Source: Paractinoplanes maris (GTDB lineage Bacteria; Actinomycetota; Actinomycetes; Mycobacteriales; Micromonosporaceae). From it: 64,000 nt of DNA. Within the stretch, counting starts at the first letter, position 1. The number at the start of each line of letters is the position of its first letter. Positions 1 through 7,927 of the stretch are shown here, in pieces. The stretch spans positions 310,001-374,000 of the forward strand of contig NZ_JALPVL010000009.1 in assembly GCF_023544465.1 (NCBI RefSeq). The letters run 5' to 3'. A model generated the notes under the pieces. It was not told the origin of the DNA and did not search any database. It saw only the letters and a list, made by a program, of their open reading frames with translations. Made by a program: the position numbers and the translations under genes.

Positions 1-887
1 CGGGGAAAGAAGTCGACTTCGACGACATCGTCAAGGGCGCCGACGTCGGCGGTGGCGACTACGTGCTGCTCGACCAGGACGAGCTCGACTCGGTCGCGCC
101 CGGCCGCTCCCGTAGTCTCGACATCCACCGTTTCGTCGAACTGGCCGACATCGACCCGCTGTACTACCAGAAGACGTACTGGCTGGGCCCCGGCAGCGAC
201 GAGACCGCCAAGGTCTACGGCCTGCTGCGCGACGCCATGGCCGACACCGGCCGGGCCGCCGTCGGCACGCTGGTCATGCGGGGCAAGGAATACCTGACCG
301 CCATCCGCGCCGACGGCCCCTTGCTGGTCCTGCAGACGATGTTCTTCGCCGACGAGGTGCGGGACCCGAAGGAGCAGCTGGACGAGCTGCCCAAGCGCAA
401 CACGGCCAAGCCCGCCGAACTGCACATGGCCCAGCAACTGATCGACTCGATGTCCGGCCCGTGGAAGCCCGCCGACTTCCGCGACACCTACACCGACCGG
501 GTCAACAAACTCATCAAGGCCAAGCAGAAGGGTAAGGAGGTCACCACGGCCGACCCCGCCCCCGAGCCCACCGCCGCCTCCGACCTCTTCGAAGTCCTCC
601 GCCGCAGCGTCGAAGCCGCCTCCAAGCGCCGCTCGGGCGCCGACGCCCCCGCCGCCAAGCCGGCCAAAGCAGCCAAGCAGGACAAGGCCGCCCACCCGGC
701 CAAAGCCGCCAAGCCCCGCAAGACGGCGAAGGCCGCCAAGCCCGCTCGCGCCGGGAACGACCTCGCCGACCTGTCGAAGACCGAGCTGACCCAGCTGGCC
801 CGCGACCTCGACATCCCCGGCCGCACCAAACTGACCCGCCCCGACCTGGAGAAGGCCGTCCGCAAGGCCCAGCGCAAAGCCGCCTGA
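1..887 (+). CDS. ku: Ku, DNA end-binding protein of non-homologous end joining (5' end cut off by the window)
   Basis: Only the C-terminal part is present; the frame is open from base 3. Bacterial Ku binds double-strand DNA ends as a homodimer and recruits the ligase LigD. The visible part holds the end of the Ku core (DIDPLYYQKTYWLGP, LVMRGKEYLTAIR and FFADEVRD are typical of the family). It is followed by a Lys/Ala/Pro-rich tail with repeated AKPAKAAK-like units (bases about 640-760) and a last segment of about 40 residues beginning LADLSKTELTQLARDLDIPG, which looks like a SAP or Rho-N helix pair. Such basic tails are known in actinobacterial Ku proteins and add non-specific DNA binding. 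No LigD gene is visible downstream. The next operon is convergent, ending 17 bases away. Confidence 0.93.
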   Translation, partial: GKEVDFDDIVKGADVGGGDYVLLDQDELDSVAPGRSRSLDIHRFVELADIDPLYYQKTYWLGPGSDETAKVYGLLRDAMADTGRAAVGTLVMRGKEYLTAIRADGPLLVLQTMFFADEVRDPKEQLDELPKRNTAKPAELHMAQQLIDSMSGPWKPADFRDTYTDRVNKLIKAKQKGKEVTTADPAPEPTAASDLFEVLRRSVEAASKRRSGADAPAAKPAKAAKQDKAAHPAKAAKPRKTAKAAKPARAGNDLADLSKTELTQLARDLDIPGRTKLTRPDLEKAVRKAQRKAA

Positions 888-904
888 CAGCGAGCCGCCG
901 GCGG

Positions 905-1285
905 TCACAGCCGCGGGTGAGCCTCTTCGATGGCGTCGACACGGAGATAGGTGAGGAACAGGTCCCGGTCGCCCGGTGGCAGTTCTGCGAAGGCGGCGTA
1001 CGCGGTCTCCCGGGCCCGCGGCGTCTCGGCCGCGAGCAAGCCGGTGATCGCTGCCCAGGCCAACGAGACGTACCCATGCAGTCGATCGCCCCGCAGAACC
1101 GGGAGCCGGCTCAACTCTCCGAGTGCGTCCACCGCCCGGTCGTCCTCCCGCGCCCGCGACGCCAGCTCGAACACCGACTTGGCCCGGTAGACATCGCCCC
1201 GCTCCACCAATGCGCGTAGTTCACCCACGGTCATGTCGCGGACGGGAGGCTCCGGCGGCAGGGCCGGTGGTGGCGGAATCGTCAC
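905..1285 (-). CDS. Small helical protein, probable immunity partner of the upstream toxin
   Basis: A 126-residue soluble protein with no recognised family. The GTG start at 1285 overlaps the TGA of the upstream toxin-like gene (GTGA, 1285-1282), so the two are probably translationally coupled. After a Pro-rich start (IPPPPALPPEPP) the rest is almost entirely predicted helix (ELRALVERGD, SVFELASRAR, AVDALGELSRL, ARETAYAAFAEL), like a short HEAT- or TPR-type helical stack. A small all-helical cytosolic protein directly behind a polymorphic toxin is the usual position and style of an immunity protein. That function is inferred from position only; no domain proves it. Confidence 0.6.
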   Translation of the reverse strand: MTIPPPPALPPEPPVRDMTVGELRALVERGDVYRAKSVFELASRAREDDRAVDALGELSRLPVLRGDRLHGYVSLAWAAITGLLAAETPRARETAYAAFAELPPGDRDLFLTYLRVDAIEEAHPRL

Positions 1286-2517
1286 GGTGCCACTCCAAAG
1301 ATGTACTCGTACTCCTGCCGCAGCAATTCGTGCAGCCGGTCCACCGACTCCTGGTCGCCGATCGACCGGGCATAGTCGATCTCCTGCTGGTAGGCGCGGG
1401 CTTCGTTCTCGTACCGTGCTCGTGGATCGCCCATCGCCGCGGCCATGCCCGCCCATCCGGCGTCCCGATCGTCGCGCAAGTGTGACATCTCGTGCAGCAG
1501 CGCCCCGTAGGAGGCGTCCGGGTCCAGGATCATCTGTCCCGGATTGCCGGCCGAGGGTGCCGGCCCATACGCCATCGCGCCTTCGCGGACGACGACCTCG
1601 ACTCCCGCCGCCTCCGCCTCCCGCATGGCGGCATCCCATTCGGCGGGGTGTGTCTGCCTCGCGGAGCCGTGCCTGCGCAGCGGATCTGCTTCGGCGTGGA
1701 ACAGGTGAGTGCCCCGTGCGGGTGCCGCTCCGCCTGGGTCGGACCGGCCCAGCCGGCGTAGCAGGCCTTTGATGTCCGCAATGGTCTTCTCCAGGCCCCG
1801 CATCATCGGCGTCAGGCGGCGCAGGCTGCTGACCAGACCATCAAGCAGCTTGGTGATGCGGGCGACCCACTTGCCGACCAGGGTGGTGACCTGCGCGATC
1901 ACCCACGGCGTGCCGAGGCCGAGGGTGATGCCGGCCTCGGCCAGCCACTCCCACAGGCGGACGGCGAGCACCGAGACGAAATCGGCGATCAGGTCCCGCA
2001 CCATCATGCGGACGGTGGCGACGAGCATGCCCGCGCCGGCGGTGATCTGCCCCAGCGCGGTGGTCGCCTTGGCCAGCGCCTGAAGCGCGGCCTCTTGCTC
2101 GCCCGCGATGTGCCGGTACGACCGTGCGGCGACGCCCGTCCATCCACTGATCTGTCTTGCGGTCCCGTCGTGCAGGGTCGTCCCCGCGGAGGCCATGGCT
2201 CCGGTGACGTTGCTCCAGGTCCGGGCGTACGCGTTGATCTGATCCGGATCGCCGGCGAGCGCGTCCAAGGCGTCCGACAGCGGCTTCACGTGTTCGATCA
2301 GCCAGCCCACGCCCCAGGAGACCAGTTGGCCGAGCGGGTCGGTGACGAAGGCGAGGGCGTCGAGGCCGGCCGCGATGCCACCGATGGCCGGATCGATCCA
2401 ACCGCCCCCGTCGAAGGACGCCATGAGCGAGTCGACGTCCTCGGCCAGGAAGACGCCGCTGAACCAGCGGGTGCTGTCCTCCCGCGGCGCGATCAGCGGG
2501 TTGGCGAGGTCGCTCAC
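1282..2517 (-). CDS. WXG100-type polymorphic toxin with C-terminal zinc metallopeptidase-like domain
   Basis: The product has 411 residues and a GTG start at 2517 that overlaps the stop of the EspC-like gene (GTGA). Residues about 1-90 are a linker. About 95-190 form a helical WXG-like bundle with a WTG turn (QISGWTGVAARSYRH). About 190-255 are hydrophobic and basic helices. The C-terminal 130 residues hold ALLHEMSHLRDD: HEMSH (residues 342-346) matches the HExxH zinc and catalytic motif, and acidic residues lie 25-35 residues later in YENEARAYQQE, as in gluzincins and the M91/Tox-MPTase-type effectors. The protein is therefore probably exported by a type VII (ESX-like) system and cleaves protein targets. 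The export machinery is not in the window. An ordinary metallopeptidase is possible, but the WXG-plus-C-terminal-enzyme plan and the overlapping small gene favour a toxin. Confidence 0.75.
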   Translation of the reverse strand: MSDLANPLIAPREDSTRWFSGVFLAEDVDSLMASFDGGGWIDPAIGGIAAGLDALAFVTDPLGQLVSWGVGWLIEHVKPLSDALDALAGDPDQINAYARTWSNVTGAMASAGTTLHDGTARQISGWTGVAARSYRHIAGEQEAALQALAKATTALGQITAGAGMLVATVRMMVRDLIADFVSVLAVRLWEWLAEAGITLGLGTPWVIAQVTTLVGKWVARITKLLDGLVSSLRRLTPMMRGLEKTIADIKGLLRRLGRSDPGGAAPARGTHLFHAEADPLRRHGSARQTHPAEWDAAMREAEAAGVEVVVREGAMAYGPAPSAGNPGQMILDPDASYGALLHEMSHLRDDRDAGWAGMAAAMGDPRARYENEARAYQQEIDYARSIGDQESVDRLHELLRQEYEYIFGVAP

Positions 2518-2831
2518 GGTCCGTTCCCGCCGCGGAAGGCGCCGGCCGTTCGCTCGTCCGAGCCGGTGTACGCGCGGGCCGTCGTACGCAGATCGTCGGC
2601 TGACCGTTGCAAGGAGTCGGCCGCCTCCTGAAGGGCGTCGACAGTCGCCTCCTGCAGTGGATCGAGCAGGGCCGGGATCAGCTGACAGAGGAAGCCGTAC
2701 GCGTCCCGGCCGATCGTGACCGCTGAGGCGGCGGACCGTCCCTGGATCACCTGTTCGGCGACCTCGTCGACCGTCGCGGCCTGTCGCCCGACGGCGTCGG
2801 CCTGCACCTCGAAACCGGACTCAGCGCCCAT
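2514..2831 (-). CDS. EspC-like type VII secretion-associated small protein
   Basis: A helical protein of 105 residues (107 if the ATG at 2837 is used). The pattern fits the EspC/DUF2580 group of ESX-secreted proteins: an N-terminal VQADAVGRQAATVDEVAEQV helix, a middle stretch around YGFLCQLIPALLDPLQ, and a C-terminal helix with ADSLQRSADDLRTTARAY. The start at 2831 is preferred because a GAGG lies six bases before it, whereas the ATG at 2837 directly abuts that GAGG. The gene lies between a YbaB-like gene (11-base overlap) and the toxin (GTGA overlap), an arrangement often seen in actinomycetes, where the EspC-like and WXG proteins probably form a secreted complex. Confidence 0.75.
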   Translation of the reverse strand: MGAESGFEVQADAVGRQAATVDEVAEQVIQGRSAASAVTIGRDAYGFLCQLIPALLDPLQEATVDALQEAADSLQRSADDLRTTARAYTGSDERTAGAFRGGNGP

Positions 2832-3213
2832 CGTCATCCTCGGCCGAGGTGCCCGGGAATCGGGCCTCGAAGCCGGCGACGACGGCCCGCCCGGTGGGGC
2901 TGTCGACACCGACCGTCTGCTCGGCGATCTCGGCCACCCGGCGGGTGAGGCGCACCTGAGCGGCACGCATCGTCCGCAGGATCACGTCGGCCAGTTCGGT
3001 CATCCCGAAGTGAGCAGCCTGCTGCTCGAGGCGAAGATCGGTGACGCCGCCGGAGCCGTCCACCGTGACCGTGACGTGGTGTTCCGGGTCGGAAGCGGTG
3101 ACGGTCAAGCGGCTGACCTGATCGGACAACGACTGGGCCGCCGCGGCTTGCTCCGAGACCGATGCCGACCAGGATCGGACCCATTGCTCCGCATCGTCGG
3201 CAACGTCCGGCAT
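2821..3213 (-). CDS. YbaB/EbfC-family DNA-binding protein
   Basis: A 130-residue protein resembling YbaB/EbfC nucleoid-associated proteins. An N-terminal helix (AEQWVRSWSASVSEQAAAAQ) precedes a short beta region (VTVTVDGSGGVTDLRLE), followed by a long helix with DVILRTMRAAQVRLTRRVAEI. It heads a four-gene operon with the EspC-like protein, toxin and probable immunity protein. A good GGAGG lies seven bases before the ATG. YbaB-like genes frequently lead such WXG operons in actinomycetes; whether they regulate the operon or help export is not known. The stop overlaps the next gene's start region. Confidence 0.82.
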   Translation of the reverse strand: MPDVADDAEQWVRSWSASVSEQAAAAQSLSDQVSRLTVTASDPEHHVTVTVDGSGGVTDLRLEQQAAHFGMTELADVILRTMRAAQVRLTRRVAEIAEQTVGVDSPTGRAVVAGFEARFPGTSAEDDDGR

Positions 3214-3276
3214 GACCGACCTCCAGGTGTCTTCGACCGGTCCACGACGATATCGATGCCCGGCAACACGCCGGAG

Positions 3277-3867
3277 TCAGCGCTCGGTCAGGCGGCCGTC
3301 GGACTCGGTGTATTCGGCTCCGGTCTCGGGGCACAGCCAGGTGTTGTCGTCCTTGGGGGTCAAGGGGTGACCGGCCCGGCCCACCCAGCCGATCCGGCGG
3401 GCGGGGACACCGACCACCAGGGCGAAGTCGGGGACGTCCTTGGTGACCACCGCGCCCGCGGCCACCAGGGCCCAGCGGCCCACGCTGACCGGGGCCACGC
3501 AGACGGCGCGGGCGCCGATGGCGGCGCCCTCGGCGATGGTGACGCCCACGGCTGTCCAGTCGTCGCCGGTTTTCAGGCGGCCGTCGGGGGTCACGGCCCG
3601 GGGGTACTCGTCGTTGGTCAGCACCGCGGCCGGGCCGATGAAGACGCCGTCGCCCAGGCGGGCCGGTTCGTAGACCAGCGCGTGGTTCTGCAGCTTCACG
3701 TTGTCGCCCAGGATGACGCCGGGGCCGACGTACGCTCCGCGGCCGATGGTGCAGTTGGCGCCGACTGTGGCATTCTCGCGAATCTGCGCCAAGTGCCAAA
3801 TCCGAGTACCGGCACCGATTTCGGCGCCTTCCTCCACATCGGCCGTCGGGGCCACGGTGATCGTCAT
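3277..3867 (-). CDS. WbpD/WlbB-like left-handed beta-helix N-acetyltransferase
   Basis: A 196-residue hexapeptide-repeat acyltransferase. The ATG at 3867 has AAAGGA seven bases upstream; an in-frame extension to 3945 lacks a ribosome site and is Arg/Cys-rich, so it was rejected. The rungs run from IGAGTRIWHLAQIRENATVG through VGPGVILGDNVKLQNHALVY, with the family's IGPAAVLTNDEYPR loop and KDVPDFALVVGVPARRIGWV closing segment, and a short C-terminal cap (NTWLCPETGAEY). This layout matches UDP-2-acetamido-3-amino-2,3-dideoxyglucuronate N-acetyltransferases. With the oxidoreductase at 4133 and the aminotransferase at 7928 it would complete WbpB-WbpE-WbpD-type steps to a 2,3-diacetamido sugar acid. 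It is divergent from those genes across a 265-base gap. Confidence 0.85.
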   Translation of the reverse strand: MTITVAPTADVEEGAEIGAGTRIWHLAQIRENATVGANCTIGRGAYVGPGVILGDNVKLQNHALVYEPARLGDGVFIGPAAVLTNDEYPRAVTPDGRLKTGDDWTAVGVTIAEGAAIGARAVCVAPVSVGRWALVAAGAVVTKDVPDFALVVGVPARRIGWVGRAGHPLTPKDDNTWLCPETGAEYTESDGRLTER

Positions 3868-3933
3868 GGGCGGTCCTTTCCGGACATTCGCGAGCGGGCG
3901 AGCCTCCTGACCGCAACGCCTCCGGCGACATCG

Positions 3934-3969
3934 GACCATCGACACTTCGGCTCACTCTGACCGATGGTC
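3934..3969. promoter_or_regulatory. Dyad in the divergent promoter region of the sugar-nucleotide genes
   Basis: The 265 bases between the minus-strand acetyltransferase and the plus-strand oxidoreductase hold a perfect 8-bp inverted repeat, GACCATCG (3934-3941) and CGATGGTC (3962-3969), 20 bases apart. It could be an operator for a dimeric regulator controlling both directions, or a hairpin. No other clear element was seen in this gap. Confidence 0.3.
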
Positions 3970-4132
3970 GTCGCCCGCTCCGGCCGACAGGCGGGCCCCG
4001 ATGACCGAAGGTACCGGATCCCTCACGGCTTCCGACGGATTTCCGCCACGACTCTGGCGGCGGACCGGACCGCGTCGATAGCTTCCGGTCGAAGAGAGCG
4101 TCCAACGTGCACCGAAGCGAAGAACGGAACAG

Positions 4133-5212
4133 ATGTCCGTGACTCCTCCACCACTCGCGCCCGGCGAGCCGATCGGCGTCGCCGTCATCGGAGCCGGCTA
4201 CTGGGGCCCCAACCTCGTCCGCAACTTCCAGGCGTCGCCGGCCTTCCGATTGCGCCGGCTGTGCGACCTGGACGTCGACCGGGCCCGCCGCGTCCTCGGT
4301 GCCTATTCGACCGTCCAGGTGACCGCGAGCCTCGACGAGGTGCTGGCCGACCCCGAGGTGCACACCGTCGCCATCGCCACCCCGGCCGGCACGCACTTGC
4401 CGGTGGCCATGGCCGCGCTGCGTGCCGGGAAGCACGTGCTCGTCGAGAAACCCCTCGCCGCGACGTACGCCGAAGGCCTGGAACTGGTTGAGGAGGCCGA
4501 CCGGCGCGGCCTCACGCTCATGTGCGACCACACCTACTGCTACACCCCGGCCGTGCTGCGGATCCGCGAGCTGCTGCACTCCGGCGAGCTGGGCGAGCTG
4601 CATTTCCTCGACTCGGTGCGGATCAACCTGGGCCTCGTGCAGCGCGACATCGACGTGGTCTGGGATCTCGCCCCGCACGACCTGTCCATCCTCGATTTTG
4701 TGCTCCCGCCGGGCGTACGACCGGTGGCCGTGGCCGCCCACGGCGCCGACGGCATCGGGGCCGGCCGGGCCTGCGTGGCCTACCTGACGCTGGAGCTCAA
4801 CAACGGCGCGATCGCCCACATCCACGTCAACTGGCTGTCCCCGGTGAAGATCCGGACGGCCATCGTCGGCGGCTCCAAGCGCACCCTGGTCTGGGACGAT
4901 CTCAACCCGAGCCAGCGGATCGCCATCTACGACCGCGGTGTCGACGTGGCCTCGCCCGAGGAGCTGGGCGACGAGCAGCGCCGCGACATGCTGGTGTCGT
5001 ACCGCTCGGGCGACATGGTCGCGCCCGCCCTGGTCGAGCGGGAGGCCTTGCGCACGATGGTCGACGAGTTCGCGCGGGCCATCACCACCGGCACGCCCGC
5101 GCTGACCGACGGCCGCGCGGGTCTGCGCGTACTGGAAATCCTGCAAGCCGCCTCGGTCAGCCTGGCCTCGGGCGGCACCATGGTCAAACTCGACGAAGGG
5201 CACATGGCGTGA
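4133..5212 (+). CDS. Gfo/Idh/MocA-family sugar-nucleotide dehydrogenase (WbpB-like)
   Basis: A 359-residue NAD-dependent oxidoreductase. The Rossmann motif VAVIGAGYWGPN lies near residues 16-27, the family EKP motif near residue 105 (VLVEKPLAATYAEG), and the conserved DLAPHDLSILDF segment carries the probable catalytic His. In the WbpB/WlbA branch the enzyme oxidises C3 of a UDP-GlcNAc-derived uronic acid to a 3-keto sugar for later transamination. It is the first gene of a plus-strand operon reaching to 16023, and its stop overlaps the next GTG (GTGA). The exact substrate cannot be read from the sequence; a WbpA-like 6-dehydrogenase is not in the window. Confidence 0.85.
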   Translation: MSVTPPPLAPGEPIGVAVIGAGYWGPNLVRNFQASPAFRLRRLCDLDVDRARRVLGAYSTVQVTASLDEVLADPEVHTVAIATPAGTHLPVAMAALRAGKHVLVEKPLAATYAEGLELVEEADRRGLTLMCDHTYCYTPAVLRIRELLHSGELGELHFLDSVRINLGLVQRDIDVVWDLAPHDLSILDFVLPPGVRPVAVAAHGADGIGAGRACVAYLTLELNNGAIAHIHVNWLSPVKIRTAIVGGSKRTLVWDDLNPSQRIAIYDRGVDVASPEELGDEQRRDMLVSYRSGDMVAPALVEREALRTMVDEFARAITTGTPALTDGRAGLRVLEILQAASVSLASGGTMVKLDEGHMA

Positions 5213-6174
5213 CGGGCGTACAGATCGAGGGCGCGCGCGCTCTGGTCACCGGCGGGGCGGGCACGATCGGCTCACACGTCGTCGACGAGCTCGTCCGGGG
5301 CGGTGCGGCCGAGGTCGTGGTGCTCGACAACTTCGTCCGCGGCCGCCGGGAAAACCTGGCCTGGGCCACGGAGAACGGCCGGGTCACCACGCACGACGGG
5401 GACATCCGCGACCGCGATCTGGTGCGCCGCCTCACCGAGGGCCAGGATCTGGTCTTCCACCTGGCCGCCATCCGCATCACGCAGTGCGCCGAGGAACCCC
5501 GGCTGGCCAACGAGGTGCTGGTCGACGGCACGTTCAACGTCGTCGAAGCGGCCGCCGGGGCCGGCGTCAAAAAGGTCGTCGCCTCGTCGTCGGCGTCGGT
5601 CTACGGACTGGCCGAGCAGTTCCCGACCACCGAGCGCCACCACCCCTACAACAACGACACCTTCTACGGCGCGGCCAAGGCGTTCAACGAGGCGACGCTG
5701 CGCAGCTTCCACGCCATGAAGGGCCTCGACTACGTCGCCTTGCGCTACTTCAACGTCTACGGCCCGCGGATGGACATCTTCGGGCTCTACACCGAGGTGC
5801 TGATCCGCTGGATGGAGCGCATCGAGTCGGGCACGCCACCGCTGATCCAGGGCGACGGACTGGCCACGATGGACTTCGTGCACGTGGCCGACATCGCCCG
5901 GGCCAACATCCTGGCCGCCCGGGCCGAGGTCACCGACGAGGTGTTCAACATCGCCAGCGGCACCGAGACCAGCCTGCGCGAGCTGGCCCAGGCGCTCAGC
6001 GACGTGATGAAGAGTGACCTGGAGCCGGAGTTCGGCCCGGCCCGCGCGGTCAACGGCGTCACCCGGCGCCTGGCCGACACCGGCGCGGCCGCCGACCAGC
6101 TGGGCTTCCGCGCCGAGCTGAGCCTGCACGAGGGTCTCGGGGGCCTGGTCGACTGGTGGCGGTCGTCCCGATGA
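5209..6174 (+). CDS. NAD-dependent sugar-nucleotide epimerase/dehydratase (extended SDR)
   Basis: The product has 321 residues, from the GTG at 5209 that overlaps the previous stop. The glycine-rich motif VTGGAGTIGSH is at residues 13-23, the active-site Ser region SSSASVYG is near 127-133, and the catalytic pair is Y153-x3-K157 (FYGAAK). DFVHVADIARAN and the C-terminal LSLHEGLGGLVDWW are typical of UDP-sugar 4-epimerases and dehydratases. It has no membrane segments, so it is not a PglF-type membrane dehydratase. Its place before a PglE-like aminotransferase and a PglD-like acetyltransferase suggests it prepares a keto- or epimerised hexosamine. The ATGA overlap with the next gene indicates coupling. 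Confidence 0.85.
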   Translation: MTGVQIEGARALVTGGAGTIGSHVVDELVRGGAAEVVVLDNFVRGRRENLAWATENGRVTTHDGDIRDRDLVRRLTEGQDLVFHLAAIRITQCAEEPRLANEVLVDGTFNVVEAAAGAGVKKVVASSSASVYGLAEQFPTTERHHPYNNDTFYGAAKAFNEATLRSFHAMKGLDYVALRYFNVYGPRMDIFGLYTEVLIRWMERIESGTPPLIQGDGLATMDFVHVADIARANILAARAEVTDEVFNIASGTETSLRELAQALSDVMKSDLEPEFGPARAVNGVTRRLADTGAAADQLGFRAELSLHEGLGGLVDWWRSSR

Positions 6175-7292
6175 TCCCGGTGATGATTCCCCTGCTGGGC
6201 GAGGAAGAGGCACAGGCCGCGGCGGACGCGGTCCGCTCCGGCTGGGTGGCTCAGGGCCCGCGGGTCCGGAGCTTCGAGCAGGATTTCGCGGCCACCGTCG
6301 GCGCGACCCACGGCGTGGCCACCAGTTCCTGCACCACCGCCCTGCACCTGGCCCTGGTGCTGCTCGGCATCGAGCCGGGCGACGAGGTTGTCGTACCCTC
6401 GTTCTCGTTCATCGCCACGGCCAACGCGGTCCGCTACGTGGGTGCGACGCCCGTCTTCGCCGACGTCGATCTGGCCACCGGCAACGTCACCGTCGAGACG
6501 GTCGACGCGGTGCGCACCCCGCGCACCCGGGCGGTCATCGCCGTGCACCAGGGTGGCGTGCCGTTCGACACCGCGGCGCTGCGCAAGGCCGCGGCCGGGT
6601 GGGGGGTCGAGCTGGTCGAGGATGCCGCGTGCGCGGCGGGTTCCTCGGCGTACGGGCAACCCGCCGGCGCCGGAGCAAAGGTGGCCGCGTGGTCGTTCCA
6701 CCCGCGCAAACTGCTGACCACCGGCGAGGGCGGCATGCTCACGCTGGACGACCCCGAGCGGGCCGCACGTCTGCGCCGGCTGCGCGAGCACGGCATGAAT
6801 GTCTCGGCCGCCGACCGGCACGCCAGCTCCCAGCCGGTGCTCGAGGCCTACCTGGAGACCGCCTACAACTACCGGATGACCGACATCCAGGCGGCGATCG
6901 GGCTCGTGCAGCTCGGCCGGCTGGCCGGTCTGGTCGCCCAGCGGCGCGAGCTGGCCGCCCGCTATCACGAGCTGCTCGCCGGCGTCGGCGGTCTCGTGCC
7001 GGTCCGCGACCCGGCCTACGGCCAGACCAACTACCAGTCGTTCTGGGTGCTGCTCGACGGCTTCCCGGCGGCCCGCGACGAGGTCCTGTCCGAGCTGGCC
7101 GCCCAGGGCGTCTCCGCTCGGCGCGGCATCATGGCGGCCCACCTCGAGCCCGCGTACGCCGATGTCTCGCCCGCACCGCTGCCGGTGACCGAGCGGCTGA
7201 CCCGCGATTCGCTGATCCTCCCGTTGCACCACAAGCTCACCACCGATGACCAGGAGCACATCGTCGCCGTGCTGCGCAGGCTCTCCCGGTGA
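6171..7292 (+). CDS. DegT/DnrJ/EryC1/StrS-family PLP aminotransferase, PglE/PseC-like
   Basis: A 373-residue sugar aminotransferase. The ATG at 6171 overlaps the upstream stop (ATGA); a GTG at 6156 would add five residues but would lose this junction. Fold-type I features are visible: the VEDAACAAGS segment with the pyridine-binding Asp151, and the PLP lysine K180 in WSFHPRKLLTTGEGGM. The active-site SFSFIATANAVRYVGA loop is typical of nucleotide-sugar aminotransferases. It probably transfers an amino group from glutamate to a keto sugar nucleotide. It sits between the SDR and a PglD-like acetyltransferase, the order expected for a 4-amino-4-deoxy sugar branch. The GTGA overlap with the next gene supports co-translation. 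Confidence 0.88.
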   Translation: MIPVMIPLLGEEEAQAAADAVRSGWVAQGPRVRSFEQDFAATVGATHGVATSSCTTALHLALVLLGIEPGDEVVVPSFSFIATANAVRYVGATPVFADVDLATGNVTVETVDAVRTPRTRAVIAVHQGGVPFDTAALRKAAAGWGVELVEDAACAAGSSAYGQPAGAGAKVAAWSFHPRKLLTTGEGGMLTLDDPERAARLRRLREHGMNVSAADRHASSQPVLEAYLETAYNYRMTDIQAAIGLVQLGRLAGLVAQRRELAARYHELLAGVGGLVPVRDPAYGQTNYQSFWVLLDGFPAARDEVLSELAAQGVSARRGIMAAHLEPAYADVSPAPLPVTERLTRDSLILPLHHKLTTDDQEHIVAVLRRLSR

Positions 7293-7924
7293 CCGATCTC
7301 GTCATCGTCGGCGCCGGCGGTTTCGCCCGGGAGACGGCGGCCGCCGCCGGGGGTTTCCGCGTCCTGGGCTTCGTCGACGACGACCCGGCGCTGCACGGCA
7401 CCCACCGCTCGGGCCGGCCGATCCTGGGCCCGGTCGACAGCGTGCGGGCCATGCCGGACGCCCAAGTCGTGGTGTGCGTGGGCAATCCGCGCAACTTCAC
7501 CGCCCGGCGCGCCATCGTGGAGCGCCTCGGCCTGCCCGACGACCGGTACGCCACGGTGGTGCACCCGCTCGCGTCGGTCGGCGCGGGCAGTGCGATCGGC
7601 CCCGGCACCGTGCTGCTGGCCGGCGCGGTGCTGACCGCCGACGTCAGTGTCGGCGCGCACGTGGCCGTGATGCCCCAGGCCGTGCTGACCCACGACGACC
7701 ACGTGTCCGACTACTGCACCATCGCCTCCGGCGTCCGGCTCGGCGGCGGGGTGGTCCTCGACGAGGGCGCCTACGTCGGGGCCGGCGCGCTGGTCCGCGA
7801 GGGCATGAAGGTCGGCGCCTGGTCCCTGATCGGCATGGGCGCGGTCGTGCTGCACGACGTGCCGGCCGGCGAGGTCTGGGCCGGCAACCCGGCCCGTCTG
7901 ATCCGCCCACTCACGAGGAGCTGA
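7289..7924 (+). CDS. PglD/NeuD-like sugar O/N-acetyltransferase
   Basis: The product has 211 residues from a GTG that overlaps the aminotransferase stop. Residues 1-75 form the small Rossmann-like pilin-glycosylation domain (DLVIVGAGGFARETAAAAGG, VLGFVDDDPALHG). Residues about 90-205 are a left-handed beta-helix with hexapeptide repeats (GSAIGPGTVLLAG, VGAHVAVMPQAVLTHDD) and the family's catalytic His region near THDDHVSDYC. It ends with WAGNPARLIRPL. In Campylobacter PglD this enzyme N-acetylates UDP-4-amino-4,6-dideoxy-GlcNAc. Directly following a PglE-like gene, the same kind of reaction is likely here. Confidence 0.88.
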   Translation: MTDLVIVGAGGFARETAAAAGGFRVLGFVDDDPALHGTHRSGRPILGPVDSVRAMPDAQVVVCVGNPRNFTARRAIVERLGLPDDRYATVVHPLASVGAGSAIGPGTVLLAGAVLTADVSVGAHVAVMPQAVLTHDDHVSDYCTIASGVRLGGGVVLDEGAYVGAGALVREGMKVGAWSLIGMGAVVLHDVPAGEVWAGNPARLIRPLTRS

Positions 7925-7927
7925 CGC

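Noticed and set aside
2834..5203. Long minus-strand frame (789 residues) opposite the sugar genes
   Set aside because: Composition is Arg/Gly/Asp-rich with no domain; it lies opposite well-supported genes and is a GC-driven shadow.
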